64,000 nt of DNA from contig CM042691.1 of assembly GCA_023614405.1 (NCBI GenBank), positions 169,852,927 to 169,916,926 on the forward strand. Reading direction: 5' to 3'. The DNA comes from Avena insularis (lineage: Eukaryota > Streptophyta > Magnoliopsida > Poales > Poaceae). Of the stretch, positions 11,066 to 21,710 are shown one piece after another; the first letter of the stretch is position 1, and the number at the start of each line of letters is the position of its first letter. Both the position numbers and the translations under genes were made by a program. A model generated the notes under the pieces. The model did no database searches, was not told the DNA's origin, and saw nothing but the letters and a program-made list of their open reading frames with translations.

Positions 11066-11333
11066 TTTTGGAACACCCCTGTCGACTGACCGGTCCCGAG
11101 GCTGTTCCACACCCGAGAAGAAGACTAGTAGAAGGCACACAGATTACATCAGTAGATGACACAGGGAACAAAGGGGAACTTTATTAAACTTTCTCTCGGT
11201 AAGCTCACGTATAAAGATTGTTTCTCTATTTATAGACTAAGGGGGATACGATACCCATATGGGCCAACCCTAGCCTGGTAGAGGCCACACCGAGTGGGCC
11301 TCTACCGGCCCAGTTTCCCAACACTCCCCTTGG
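11066..11333 (-). repeat. 3' LTR of copia 2 with adjacent polypurine tract
   Basis: The LTR is 258 bp (11066-11323). On the minus strand it contains TCTATAAATAG (about 11226-11236), a probable TATA box. The adjoining 11324-11333 reads CCAAGGGGAG on the minus strand, the probable polypurine tract. The first two bases of the outer terminus are mutated. Confidence 0.9.
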
Positions 11334-11504
11334 GTATCTTATCTGTATAACCATGGCTTAAAACTCCGAAAAACCCAGTGGGAAAAATATGGAGAAATGC
11401 ACACGATATACTTCTTGCTATGTTGCACGAATTACCTAGTTAAAAACCTCATGTGGGAAACTTCATAAAAACTCATTAAGGGAAAAAGAGTACAATTCAC
11501 TTAA

Positions 11505-12884
11505 TTATAAAGTTAAGCACTCAATCATCGGGATCAAGATTTCAGCGATGAGTTTGTGAAGATTCTCCCCTGAACCTTGCATCTCCCTAAGTCTTATCAT
11601 GTCGATCCCACGGACACATCTCTCGAAAGAAGATGCTGGCAATGATTTAGTGAACAAATCAGCGAGATTTTCACACGACTTAGTATGCAAGACTTTCACT
11701 TCGTTCATCTTTTGCAGTTCATGTGCATAGAAGAACTTGGGGCTTATATGCTTTGTGAGATTGCTTTTCACATAACCTGTCTGGACTTGTGCAACACAAG
11801 CGGCATTATCTTCATAGATAATTGTTGGGGTTTGTACGGTGTTCCGTCCACATGACATCTGGATGTGGCTGACTACTCGTCGAAGCCATACACATTCTCG
11901 TGATGCTTCATATAATGCTATGATTTCTGAGTGGTTCGTCGAAGTTGACACAAGAGTTTGCTTAGACGATTTCCAGGAAAATGCCGTTCCACCACAAAGG
12001 AAAACATATCCAGTCTGCGACTTGGATGTATGCGGGTCCGAAAGGTATCCAACATCTGCATAGCCTACAACAGATAGGTCTTGGTTCTTTTGGTAAAACA
12101 AGCCAAGGTCCTTTGTCCCTTGTATGTACCTAAAGATGTCCTTAACGCCTTTCCAAGCCTCTTGGTAGGCTCAGAACTGTACCTTGCAAGCAAATTAACG
12201 GCGAATGCAATATTCGGCCGCGTACAATTTGTGAGGTACATAAGTGCGCCAACTGCACTTAAGTAGGGGAATTCCGGTCCCAGAATTTCCTCCCCCTCTT
12301 CTTTAGGCCTGAACGGGTCCTTGTCTTGTTGCAAAGATCTTCCGACCATCGGGGTCTTAGAAGGATATGCCTTTTCAAACCCAAATCGTTCCAACACCTT
12401 CTGGGTGTAGGCCGACTGGTGAACTAGAATCCCAGCAAGGGAATGCTCAAGTTGCAGACCGAGGCAGAACTTGGTTTTGCCTAAGTCTTTCATCTCGAAT
12501 TCCGACATCAGGTAGGAACTCGCTTCCTCAATATCGTCAGGTGTACCGATTATATTCAAATTGTCCATGTACACCGAGATAATACAGAAACCATCCTGGG
12601 ATCTCCGTATAAAAACACATGGGCAATCTTCATTGCTCGCGTAGCCCTTCTGATGAAGGAAATCGCGACTGTTTTAGTCCATACAATGACTTCTTAAGCT
12701 GAACACTGTATAAGCTCCTGTTTGCTCTATCCTGGTTCGGGGCAGGGATACCTTCTGGTACTTTCATGTATATGTCCGAATCCAAGTTACCATATAGGTA
12801 AGCGGTGACAACATCCATTAGTTTCATTTTTAAATCCATGTTTACTGCCATTGAGATCAAGTATCTAAAGGTAATTCCATCCAT
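11505..12884 (-). pseudogene. pol: Copia 2 reverse transcriptase and RNase H (inactive)
   Basis: The RT begins near 12884 with the conserved stretch around DVVTAYLYGNLDSDIYMKVPEG and KKSLYGLKQS. A frame break near 12640 follows, and a second segment from 12574 carries the catalytic site as YMDN instead of YVDD, so one catalytic aspartate is gone. It then continues with EFEMKDLGKTKFCLGL and LERFGF. After another break at about 12100 the RNase H domain is recognisable: YADVGYLSDPHTSKSQTGYVF, then NHSEIIALYEASRE and IYEDNAACVAQ, to a stop near 11505. These enzymes would copy the RNA into cDNA in the cytoplasmic particle. The catalytic substitution and at least two frameshifts rule that out. Confidence 0.88.
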
Positions 12885-13103
12885 GACTGGGGAGTAAGTT
12901 TCCTCAAAGTCGACACCTGGTCGCTGAGTGAAACCTTGAACAACGAGCCTTGCTTTGTACCTTACTACTTCATTATTCTCGTTTCCCTTTCGAACAAAAA
13001 CCCACTTATGGCCAACGAGGCGAATGTGGGGAGGAGTTAGACAAACTGGTCCAAATACCTCTCTTTTGTTTAACGATAATAATTCAGCAGTAATTGTCTT
13101 CTA

Positions 13104-13628
13104 TCAATCTTTCCAATCCGACCTTTTCTTGCAATCAGTGAGCGTGTTAGGCTCAGGGTCAAGATCTATGATTGAGGCAATTTTCTTGGCAAAATTAACG
13201 TCGACATTTGCCCTGGCTCGGTTGTATGACTCGCCCGAATTAACATAGTTAATGGCCATTTCATCATGGAGTGCATCAGGAACATCCTCTTGCTCCACTG
13301 GATTTCCCAATCCAGGAGCTAGGTCCTTTAGCTTTTCCGCTCCGATGTGTGCGCACACAACTTCGCTGGGTATTTCCGATATAGGAAAGTTCAAGTCCGG
13401 AATTTTGTGCACTGAAATATCCGTACTTGTGCCAGGTCTCAACTGGCTCCCCTCAACAGGGGCATACTGTAATAAATCTCTCTCATCCTTTTTCTTCGGG
13501 CGTCCCCGGATACTTGGGATTTGAGAAATCGGAATCCACGTCCTCTTAGGCCTTGGAGCAGGAGCGGGTATACCATCATTTTTCTTTGGTATTTCAACCC
13601 TTTTCCGGTGCATTGCGTGCATGCACAT
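13104..13628 (-). pseudogene. Copia 2 integrase-RT linker region
   Basis: An open frame of 174 codons whose product is charged and proline-rich. It includes a basic RGRPKKKD patch near residue 41, typical of the variable linker between integrase and reverse transcriptase in plant copia polyproteins. It lies between the integrase (ending about 13900) and RT (starting 12884) and belongs to the same polyprotein, cut off by frameshifts on both sides. Confidence 0.6.
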
Positions 13629-13896
13629 GCGACTTTGTCACAGTCTTTAAATCACTAAAATGATCGGGCAGTTGATTCGCTAGGGAGTGCAAATCTAGTA
13701 TCTTTTGGACTTCTCTATTAGTCTCAACAGTGCGTGGGTCATGAGCGTGGATCCCCGTGGCTTTCCACGTGATTTCTCGACTTTTGTCATCCAGGGGTTG
13801 ATTACCTCCCCCCAAAGTCAGAAAAAGATCCTCGTCAAAAATGCAACAAGAAACGGGTAGTGTGACAGTCACCTATCAAGGGGTCCAAGAACCTGA

Positions 13897-14944
13897 TTAT
13901 GGACACAGTCTCATAACCAACGTATATCGCCGACTTACAGAGCGGTCCCATTGCTGATCGCTGGGGTGGTGGTATATGTACATATACCTGGCAGCCGAAC
14001 CTACGTAGGTGGGAAATTTTTGGTGCCGACCCTTACGCAAGTTGGATGGGAGAGTGAATGTTGTAGGCCGATGGTCGAAAGTTGATGAGATTAGCGACGT
14101 GTAACACCGCGTGTCCCCAACATGTAGTTGGTAAATTACAACCCTGAAGGAGTGGTCTGGCAATGAATTTAATCCTTTTAATCAATGCCTCCGCAAGTCC
14201 ATTTTGCGTGTGGACATGCGGTACAGAGTGCTCAAGTTTGATTCCAGTTGCCATGCAATAATCATCGAATGCCTTTGAAGTAAATTCTCCGGCATTGTCC
14301 ATTCGAATAGACTTTAAACGATAATCAGGGAATTTATTCCTTATTTGTATGATCTGGGAGATCAACTTTGCAAAAGCATGGTTCCTTGTTGACAGCAGGC
14401 AAACATTGGACCATTTAGAGGAAGCATCGATGAGCACCATGAAGTACCGAAACGTCCCTGAGAGGGGCTGAATTGGACCACATATATCCCCTTGAATGCG
14501 TTCCAAGAACGCGGGGAGTTCATCCTTCACCTTTAGGGGGGACGGTCTAATGATCAATTTCCCCGTAGCGCATGCGGAGCACACGAAATCATCGGGATTC
14601 GGGAAATTTTTCACATTAACATTATGACCGTTCGAGTTGTTAATTATATTTCTCATCATTCTAAGACCGGGGTGGCCTAACCTATCATGCCAAAGGCATA
14701 ATAGTTCGGAGCTTCTAAAGACAGTCTTAAGGGTAGTGTAAATAGCTGGTGCTACTATCTTAGTGTAGTACAGCCCAGTAGCTAATGAAGGGAGTCTTTC
14801 GACAACATGTTTACCATTTTCGTCGCGCTTGGTAATGAGTAGGAACTCCTTTCCATTCTCATCATCATCGGTTTCGACATGGAAACCATTTGCGCGGATG
14901 TCTCTAAAACTTAAGAGAGTACGAGTCGACTCCGGATACAACAA
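13897..14944 (-). pseudogene. pol: Copia 2 integrase
   Basis: A long frame (14944-14033) carries the GAG-pre-integrase finger LWHDRLGHPGLRMMRNI with the CSACATGK cysteines. The catalytic core follows: first Asp in QGDICGPIQ, second Asp in IRMDNAGEF, Glu in NGLAEALIKR. The D-D-E triad that inserts cDNA into the chromosome is therefore still visible. Near 14030 the frame shifts, and the C-terminal remainder is read to about 13897. Of the copia 2 enzymes this is the best preserved. Confidence 0.88.
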
Positions 14945-15144
14945 TACCTCTTCAATGATGTTGTTCCATTTGGGAGTATGATAGTTGCTCTTCCGGAGCC
15001 AACTACATTCAGACCGCAGTCGGCGATCGTCATTATGTTACCAGGGTTTTTGGTAATGGACTCAAAATACTTTGTTTCTCTCAAGATGGTATTTGTGGTG
15101 CCGCTATCAGCAAGGCATGTTTCCTCCATTTGGGCGCCACACAC
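14911..15144 (-). pseudogene. pol: Copia 2 aspartic protease
   Basis: The frame starting near 15144 contains ADSGTTNTIL, matching the D-S/T-G catalytic signature of the retrotransposon aspartic protease that processes the polyprotein. The following IADCGLNVVGSGRATI fits the flap and core. It is separated from gag by stops and overlaps the start of the integrase frame in another register. Confidence 0.8.
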
Positions 15145-15381
15145 GTTCTAAAATATAGTGCCTAATTAATATAATGGAGCGAGGAAGATGCTACATCAAG
15201 TAAGTAAAACACATAAATATTTCAGAACATCACACAACCAAATAATGGAATAAATGAATGAAATAAATGTCATCCAATCACCGAAAACAAATAAATGTTA
15301 TGCTCTCATAGAGCTTACAACCATATCGAAAAATTGTATCTGATTATTTGCGGAAAAGAAATCATCACAACAAAAAGGAGC
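15145..15381. other. Copia 2 gag-protease junction
   Basis: AT-rich 237-bp interval inside copia 2 between the gag stop and the protease signature. No frame of its own is supported. Confidence 0.5.
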
Positions 15382-16487
15382 TCAGGTGGATTCTACAAAG
15401 AAACCATCAAGCTCAGCCTGTATCTCAAGGTCAGTGAGCTTCTCTTCGTTGGCTATCATCATCGAGGCAGCAGAGATGTCTAGCTGAGGCGGAGGGGGCA
15501 CAACATGCTCAACCTCCATGGGCACAGCGGCGTTCGTGGGAACCGCCGAGGGTGCTGCCACTTGTGCTACGTCCTGCGCCACTACGGGCGCGATATTCTG
15601 CACAGGCGCCGCTCCGGGCACCAGTGGTGCCTCAACCTGGACAAGGTGTGCCTCGCGCGCCTTCTTGTTGGCCTTGAACGCGTCCACGACGTGTTTAGGG
15701 GCCAAACACTGCCTGGAGAAGTGAGTCTTGGAGCCACAGCGGAAGCAGTCCTGGGGCCTCGCCTCCCCCTTACCCGCCTTGCGTTGCTTGGCCGGGTTGG
15801 AGGAGTTGGGGCCCTTCTTGCCCTTCTTGCCTCGCTTCTTGTGGATGGGCTTGCGCACCTTGTAGGCACCGACATTAGCCTCATAACTTGGGCCCCCGCG
15901 AAGGGTTGCGCGGAGAAGTTCTTTTTCAGAACATTATCCTGCGCCTCGGCCACCTGGAGAGCATCAATAAGCGCTGCATATTCCGTGAATCCTTCCTGGA
16001 GAAAGTTTCGCGAGGACTGGATGTTGTCCGGATGGAATGTGGAGAGGGTTTTGTCTATCTTCTGTTGATCGGTGGTACTGGTCCCACACAACTGAAGAAT
16101 GGTACAAATCCGGTGCAACCTGGAGTTGTACTCTCCCACCGTCTTAAAGTCCGCAAACCTCAGACGAAGCCAATCTGCCTCTGCCTGTGGCTGAATGGTG
16201 TACTTCAGCCTAGAGAACCGCTTGTTGAGGGCGGTCCAGAGGGAAGAAGCACTCCGTTCTGCCATGTACTCGTTCTTGAGAGTCTCACACATGTGATGGC
16301 GGAGGAAGTGTAGGGCTTTGGCGTTATCCGCCAGGATGGTTTTGCTGGGGGCCGTCGGGGTCCCCTCAATCAACGCATCCTTGATGCATCGGTCCTCGAG
16401 GACGATCTCAACGTCCGAGGCCCAAGTCAGGAAGTTAAGTCCACCCTGGGTCAACTCCGGGAACTCGCGGCTGACGATTCCGGTCAT
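15382..16487 (-). pseudogene. gag: Copia 2 gag with CCHC zinc knuckle
   Basis: The start is placed at the ATG at 16487, because this is where the UBN2/retrotran_gag-type sequence begins (LNFLTWASDVEIVLEDRC). The capsid part runs about 200 codons, with YNSRLHRICTILQLCG near the middle. Around 15880-15895 the reading shifts frame. The second segment carries a basic KKRGKKGKKGP run and an intact CCHC knuckle, CFRCGSKTHFSRQC, followed by an Ala/Pro/Val-rich tail to a stop at 15382. A single-base repair would be needed to join both halves. The plus-strand frames over this region are shadows caused by its GC content. Confidence 0.85.
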
Positions 16488-16639
16488 CTGCAATTTATGC
16501 AAAGTGTGTAAGATTACAGCAGGTAATCGGTTGCATAAATGCGATAATCGATACAATAATTCAAATATGACGGCGTTCCAAAATTTAATATAAAAACGGT
16601 ACAAGCTATCTATGAGATACAAAGTATTAAAAACATGTG

Positions 16640-17895
16640 TTAATAACTATAGTAAAACATAGTTCAAAAGCTTGTGTCAAATCGGACCGAAAAACAGATC
16701 CAAAACGGTCCAACCGCCCGCGATCGCGTGCTACCAAACGGCCCAGCTACCCTTGCCTCTGCGCGGCCGGCCCGCTTGTTGGGAACGGAGCTAGCGAGCT
16801 AGCTCCCGAGACCGGCGCAGCAAGAGCGGTGGCGGGCGCGATTACGCGTGGGCGTGGTCATGGAAGGTCGCAAAAGTAACGAACAAAAAACGGTCCAAAA
16901 ATGGACTACACGTGCGGGGCCAACTGCCTGGCCCACCCTCAACTGGAGGTCGCGCGGCCAGCGGCGTCTGGTATGCGGCGTCCGGCACGCGGCGGCGACG
17001 GCGGCCAGCCCGCGGCGGCGGGCGGCGCGCCAGCAGGGCGCGGCGGACGTGGCTAGCGCCGATACATGCGCGAGGAGCGGGTTGGCAGCGGCGGCGCTGG
17101 CGCGCTGTTCGAGGCTATCTGCAGCTGGCGCTGGGCGCGCGCGAATGACGGCGCTGGGCACAATGGGCGCGACAGCGACGCGGCCAGCGACGCGGGGCCG
17201 GCGGCACGCGGCGGCGCGCGGCGTCGCGAAAAGAAGGCTCAGCGCGCTGCGCATGGTGCGCGGCTATGGCGCGGCGCATGCAAAGTACAGTTGGCAGAAC
17301 GGCGCGCTTCGAGGCTAGCGGCGCGACGCAGCCACCAGGCGCGCGCGGCAAGCGGGCCTCGGCGGCGCAACCAGGCGGCGGCGCCGCTGGTTAACGGCAA
17401 TGGCCAGCGCAGGAAGGCGCGGGCGAAATGGCCGCACATCGGCTGCTCGTGGGAACGGCGGCCGACCACGGCGGTGCGGCCAGCAGGGCCGACGCAGCAC
17501 TGCACGCGGGCGCGAGCAGCCATGGCCTCAGTAAGAACGTGTACGTATAGTTCGTAAAAAACTAGATCGATTTGATCTAAAAAAAGGTCAAGATCAGTCC
17601 AATCTACTAAATAAAAATCTAGATCGGCACAGCAGGTGCCTGCATCGACGGTACAGTCAACAAAATTCTAATCCGGGAGTGATTAGATCGAAATTTGTCG
17701 GCGACAGCAGGTCGGCTCGACTCTCGGGAAGAAAAATCTGCACTTTAGATGGGATCTGATCTAAGATCTGAACGCAAATCTTGAAACGAAATTACGAGAC
17801 GAATTTATTTTTACGGTCAGATTGGGGTTACCTTCAACGAAAGCCTGCGTGATGCAGGCTCGACGGTGGCTCGACGGAGATACGTGCTGATAACG
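16640..17895 (-). other. GC-rich leader of copia 2, noncoding
   Basis: This is the interval between the 5' LTR and gag. From about 16700 to 17540 it is extremely rich in GCGGC and GCGCG words, so several long frames appear on both strands with Ala/Arg-rich products and no conserved motif. I regard them as compositional artefacts. On the minus strand the bases next to the LTR (CGTTATCAGCACG, about 17883-17895) are the probable primer-binding region. The GC block could be captured host DNA. Confidence 0.55.
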
Positions 17896-18147
17896 TGTTG
17901 GAATACCTCTGCCGACTGGCCGGTCCCGAGGCTGTTCCACACCCGAGAAGAAGACTAGTAGAAGGCACACAGATTACACCAGTAGATGACACAACAAAGG
18001 GAAACTTTATTAAACTTTCTCTCGGTAAGCTCAAGTACAAAGATTGTTCCTCTATTTATAGATTAAGAGGATACGATACGCACATGGGCCAACCCTAGCC
18101 TGATAGAGGTCAGACCGAATGGGCCTCTACCAGCCAGTTTCCCAACA
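17896..18147 (-). repeat. 5' LTR of copia 2
   Basis: A 252-bp LTR with TG...CA ends, followed by the second TCCAC. It is nearly colinear with 11066-11323 and differs by scattered substitutions and a few small indels. Confidence 0.92.
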
Positions 18148-18152
18148 TCCAC

Positions 18153-19510
18153 GTCCTATTTTTTTTCCTTTTTCTAGCTGGCCAACACTACCACACGTCC
18201 AGCCGGTCCTACCACTACTTTCTCACTTCTCTTTCCTTCTTTCTTTCCAACCGGTCGACTCACACGCGCGGCCGGGAGGACGCAGCCGGCTCGGCGCACG
18301 GCGACGCGGAGCGGCGCGGCCAGTCGAGGCCGTGCGGGCGACACGCGGATGGCGCAGCCGGACGCGGGCGGATCAGCCGGTCGTGGGCAAGGCGCGGCCA
18401 GCCGAAGCGACGCACGGAGGCAGACGCGCGCGGGGCGCGGGGCGCGGGCGGCGCAGACGGACGAAGTGCCAGCCGGCAGGGCCGCACGGGCGCGAGCGGA
18501 GGTGCGGGAGCCCAGCCGGCGCAGACCTGGAGTCGGCCGCGAGAGCAGGAGCCGGCCGAGGCGCAGTCGGAGCTAGCGGAAGTCGGGCAGGCGGAAGATG
18601 CAGGGGGGCGCGCGGAAACTTGATGGAGCGGCGGCAGGCGCAGCCGGCAGCGGGAGGAAGCCGCACAGGCGAGCGCGTGCGAGGGCGTGGACGTGAGCCG
18701 GATGGAGTAGCGCATGCGCACTGGGCATGTGTTGGAAAAATTATCGAGGAATTTGCGGCCGGAACGCGCGCATGCATGTACGTATTCAGTGGTATTTATA
18801 CGGAGAGGTTGTAGCTGTGGCCTGCCTTCTTTTTTTTTTGCTCTCTCGCGCGCACGCGCTAGCTTGCTCTGCTGCTTGCTCGCATGGTTGAGCGCTGCTG
18901 CTGCTAGCTTGCACGGGCGCGCCGGTGTCCTGCCGCACGCAAGGAGGCATGGCAGCGCACGGGCACACGCGAGGCCTGCTCGCGGATAAAGGAGGCAGAG
19001 GCACGGACGGGCGCGGCTGCTGCAAGATCGGCCATCGGAGCGCCGGCTTGCAAGGCGCTGGAACTGCGCACAGGGTGCCACACTCGCCGGGGGTGCGGCG
19101 GCGCACGGTCGCGGCGGCGAACGGTTCGGAGACGGTGAAGGCAGCGATGACGTGGCACCTACGGCGACGAGCCCGGGCGTCTCAGCGAGGCGGACGCGGC
19201 GGCGAGGTCGACGATGACGCGACCGGCCAAGCCGGCGGCGACGCGAATGGCGACCGCGCGACTGGCGAGGCCGACGACGACCTGAACGGCGAGGCCGTTG
19301 GCGACGTGAATGGTGAGCTCGGCAGTTACGCGAACGGCGACGACACGGACGGCGAGGCTGGCGATGGTGCGGATGACGACGACACGGACGACGATACCAG
19401 CTAGCCCCCGAGAATTTTCTGAAACGGAGTCGGTGACGATGGTGATAAAAAAGTCGGTCCCGTACGGAACGGAACTCCGGCCGTAGCTATTCTCGCCCCA
19501 CGGTGGGCGT
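18153..19510. other. GC-rich interval, possibly the leader of a truncated Gypsy element
   Basis: High-GC sequence comparable to the copia 2 leader. Frames on both strands give Arg/Ala-rich products without motifs. One plus-strand frame (18925-19404) ends in a strongly acidic tail. Near 19428-19510 the minus strand reads TTGACGCCCACCGTGGGGCG, close to the TTGGCGCCCACCGTGGGG primer-binding sequence I associate with Tat-like Gypsy elements, and GGGGGCT occurs near 19405. If so, this is the leader of a minus-strand Gypsy whose LTR was cut off at the CACTA terminus. Confidence 0.35.
19198..19404 (+). repeat. Imperfect repeats encoding an acidic Gly/Asp-rich tail
   Basis: Words such as GGCGAGGCCG, GACGACGAC and GCGAATGGCGA recur at irregular spacing of about 20-40 bases. 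In one frame they encode repeats like NGEADDD and GDDTDGEA, ending in a stop at 19402-19404. Expansion by slippage is likely. No protein family is recognised. Confidence 0.5.
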
Positions 19511-19513
19511 CAA

Positions 19514-20930
19514 CACTAGTAGAAATGCTCCATTGATCCCGGTTGGTAAGGGGCATTAGTCCCGGTTATCCAACCGGGATAGGACAATCGGGACTAAAAT
19601 CCTAACCTTTAGTTCCGGTTGCCTCACCAATCGGGACAAATGGAGGTACACGTGGCGTCGTCAGAGGGCGACGGGGGTGGAGCAACCGTCCCGGTTCGTA
19701 ACACGAACCGGAACAAATAACCTTCGCCATGCGTAGATTTACATTTTCCGCCATGGCGATAATTCATTTTGACAACTTTTGTTGCCATGGCAGTATTATT
19801 GCCACTTTTTGTGCCGCGGCAGAGAATTCATTTAGGTTGTTTTATTGTTTATTTAGTGTTTTGCCTCATCAATGAAGGAACCATTATATTACACAAGATC
19901 ACCATGACAATATTACATTCGATACACGGATCGAGTTCATGCACTACATACAAAAGTTGCTCTTTTTACAATCCTGTTGTTTATACAAAGCCCGAATAGT
20001 ATTCCCATTTTGGGTTTAGGACTTCTGCATTCAAGAATTCCGTCAATTCCTCCTGAATTGCTCGTACGCGATTCTTTGGAAGAAGACCGTCCCGTAGACG
20101 TTCGATCTGATTTAAAAAAGGAGTCCGCCTATATGAATGAAACTAAACACAATTTGATTGTAATTAAAAACTATAGAAATTGTTTACGTATGTGGAGTTG
20201 CTCTAAATTTCTGCCCTTCTCATCGCACGTCTGCCGGATGAACTCGCAAACATAGTATTCACATAGATTGTTACCGTCCTCTGTCGGCACTTTACGAGAA
20301 CATAGTTCAATCAAAATAATAATCAAGCATGATAATAACTGTATCAAAACTAGAATCAAAGAGATGCGCGGATATATCTAGTGGTGCTTACATCTAGTGC
20401 TTCAAATGTAAGCTCCGTTTTCTAAACACCCCTAGCCTTGTTGGTGAACCGTTTCCAAGCGCTGCCCGGCGAAGAAAACAAATAAAATAAGTTATTAATT
20501 ACTTGATATCATAAAATTCACGAACGTTACCGATATAGTGTCGTAATGATTAGAATTACCGCTAGAGTAGCATCTGCATGTCTTTCCACTGCTCAAGGGG
20601 TTTATGTTTCGAGTCCATGACTAGTACACGCCCTTTATCAAGTTGAATGATTAACAGAATATAGTGGAAGCTGCGAATGCATAACTAATCAATTATATAC
20701 TTAACATCGAGTAAGCGAAATAGAAAGTGTATAGAAGACAATAACACTCACTCGAAGTTGTAAGGAAAAAGTATTTCCCTTCTGGTTTCTTGAAACCTTA
20801 ACGCGTGTACTATATTATCCTCCGTATCCGGGGGGCTTGTTTTGAGATTAGCTTCATGAACCCAATATGGGTCAATGAAGCCAATGTCATAGATTTGTCC
20901 GTATGAAAACGACATTACCTAAGGAGGCTA
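19514..20930 (-). mobile_element. CACTA (En/Spm-like) transposon end with part of its gene
   Basis: CACTAGTAGAAA at 19514 matches the CACTA terminal inverted repeat. It is followed by subterminal repeats of the CCGGTT/AACCGG type between about 19535 and 19711, including a perfect 9-bp hairpin CCGGTTCGT-aac-ACGAACCGG (19691-19711). The protease-like gene inside points towards this terminus, so it is the 3' end of a minus-strand element. I did not find the opposite terminus (expected as TTTCTACTAGTG) to the right. The element is therefore truncated, or the other end has decayed. The right boundary given here is only where coding similarity ends. Confidence 0.75.
19981..20918 (-). pseudogene. 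Ulp1/C48-like cysteine protease of a CACTA transposon, five exons recognised
   Basis: On the minus strand exon 20918-20752 reads IYDIGFIDPYWVHEANL and REILFPYNF and ends at a GTGAGT donor. Exon 20670-20560 joins in frame after TTCGCAG and gives HYILLIIQLDKGRVLVMDSK. A short exon near 20461-20422 (AWKRFTNKARG) follows. An exon near 20310-20188 reads NLCEYYVCEFIRQTCDEKG. The last exon, about 20128-19981, ends YYSGFV and a TAA. These are the landmarks of the C48/Ulp1 peptidase carried by plant CACTA elements: catalytic His in HY, Asp in MDS, Cys in NLCEYY, all present. One in-frame TAG just before the second donor, a TAG in the short exon and an out-of-phase last junction suggest a pseudogene. 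N-terminal exons further right were not identified. Confidence 0.72.
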
Positions 20931-21710
20931 GATAGAGGTGTGGTTGAGAGCAAGGCGACTGCGACGGTGTCCACATGCGGAATTAGGTACAAGCGAGTGT
21001 AGCGAGACACAGGAAGTACTTAGGTTTGGAGCCCTCGTGGTGAGGTAAAACTCCTACTCCTGCTGACAGTATATGTGGGTATATTCGGGCTACAAAGTTG
21101 CTCCTAACGCTATATCTAAGATGAACTACTAAGTATATGTGTCTGTCTGTGCTCTAAATGAGAGCAAGCTAGGTGAAGTATGCTAGTGCGTGTGAGAGCT
21201 AGCAGAGAAATGAGCTAGCTCTTCACCGATCAATCCCTCCCCTGAAATGAGTCTCCCAAATGCCTTATATGAGAAGCCCAGGGCATAAAGGTGGACCCAT
21301 TGTGCCTAATTTTACTATACATGTGTCATGTATGATGTAGTGTATAGTATTTACTACTAGGAAATGTGGCGCGGCAATATGCCTCGCCCGTGATAGGACA
21401 ATGGGGTCTAATAATCGGTTGAAAGTATTGCTGGAGATTACGTCATATGTCGAATACTATTGTTGTACGATGTTACCGTAGAAGACATTGGTACTATTTT
21501 GCTAAAAAAAACAGGCAACGGATGATGGAATTAGTGTCAAAAAATATAAAAGGCAAAAATTGAACTACTACCAGCGATTTATGACTGTAAAATGACCCAT
21601 CTTCAAAAAATTACTGAAAGGTAGTTACTTTATGGAAATTACGACTGGAAAAGCGTGACAAAAAATTATTGCCATAGAATAGGGAAGGAACATAAAAAAT
21701 ACTGCAGATA
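20931..21710. other. Interval without a recognisable gene
   Basis: Probable CACTA interior. I find no transposase-like frame. From about 21490 short motifs of the form GAAAAATTAC and TGTCAAAAA begin to recur, leading into the duplicated block. Confidence 0.4.

Larger units (their letters stand above)
11066..18147 (-). mobile_element. Ty1/copia LTR retrotransposon 2 (complete ends, inactive)
   Basis: Direct repeats at 11066-11323 and 17896-18147 are flanked by the perfect duplication TCCAC (11061-11065 and 18148-18152). Read on the minus strand, the LTR at the right is the 5' LTR and the interior runs gag (16487-15382), protease (about 15144), integrase (14944-13900), RT (12884-12065), RNase H (12101-11505), the Ty1/copia order. 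The interior is about 6.6 kb because of an unusual GC-rich 1.4-kb leader between the 5' LTR and gag. Frameshifts, stops and a YVDD to YMDN change disable it. The left LTR has lost its terminal TG (it starts TTTTGGAA), while the right copy keeps TGTTGGAA. Confidence 0.94.

Noticed and set aside
16799..17557. Several overlapping long frames on both strands in GC-rich DNA
   Set aside because: Products are Ala/Arg-rich in every frame and show no motif. Lack of AT-rich stop codons in GC-rich DNA explains them.
11066..18147. Endogenous pararetrovirus or other integrated virus
   Set aside because: LTRs, target duplication and copia gene order identify an LTR retrotransposon. No movement or coat protein motif is seen anywhere in the window.
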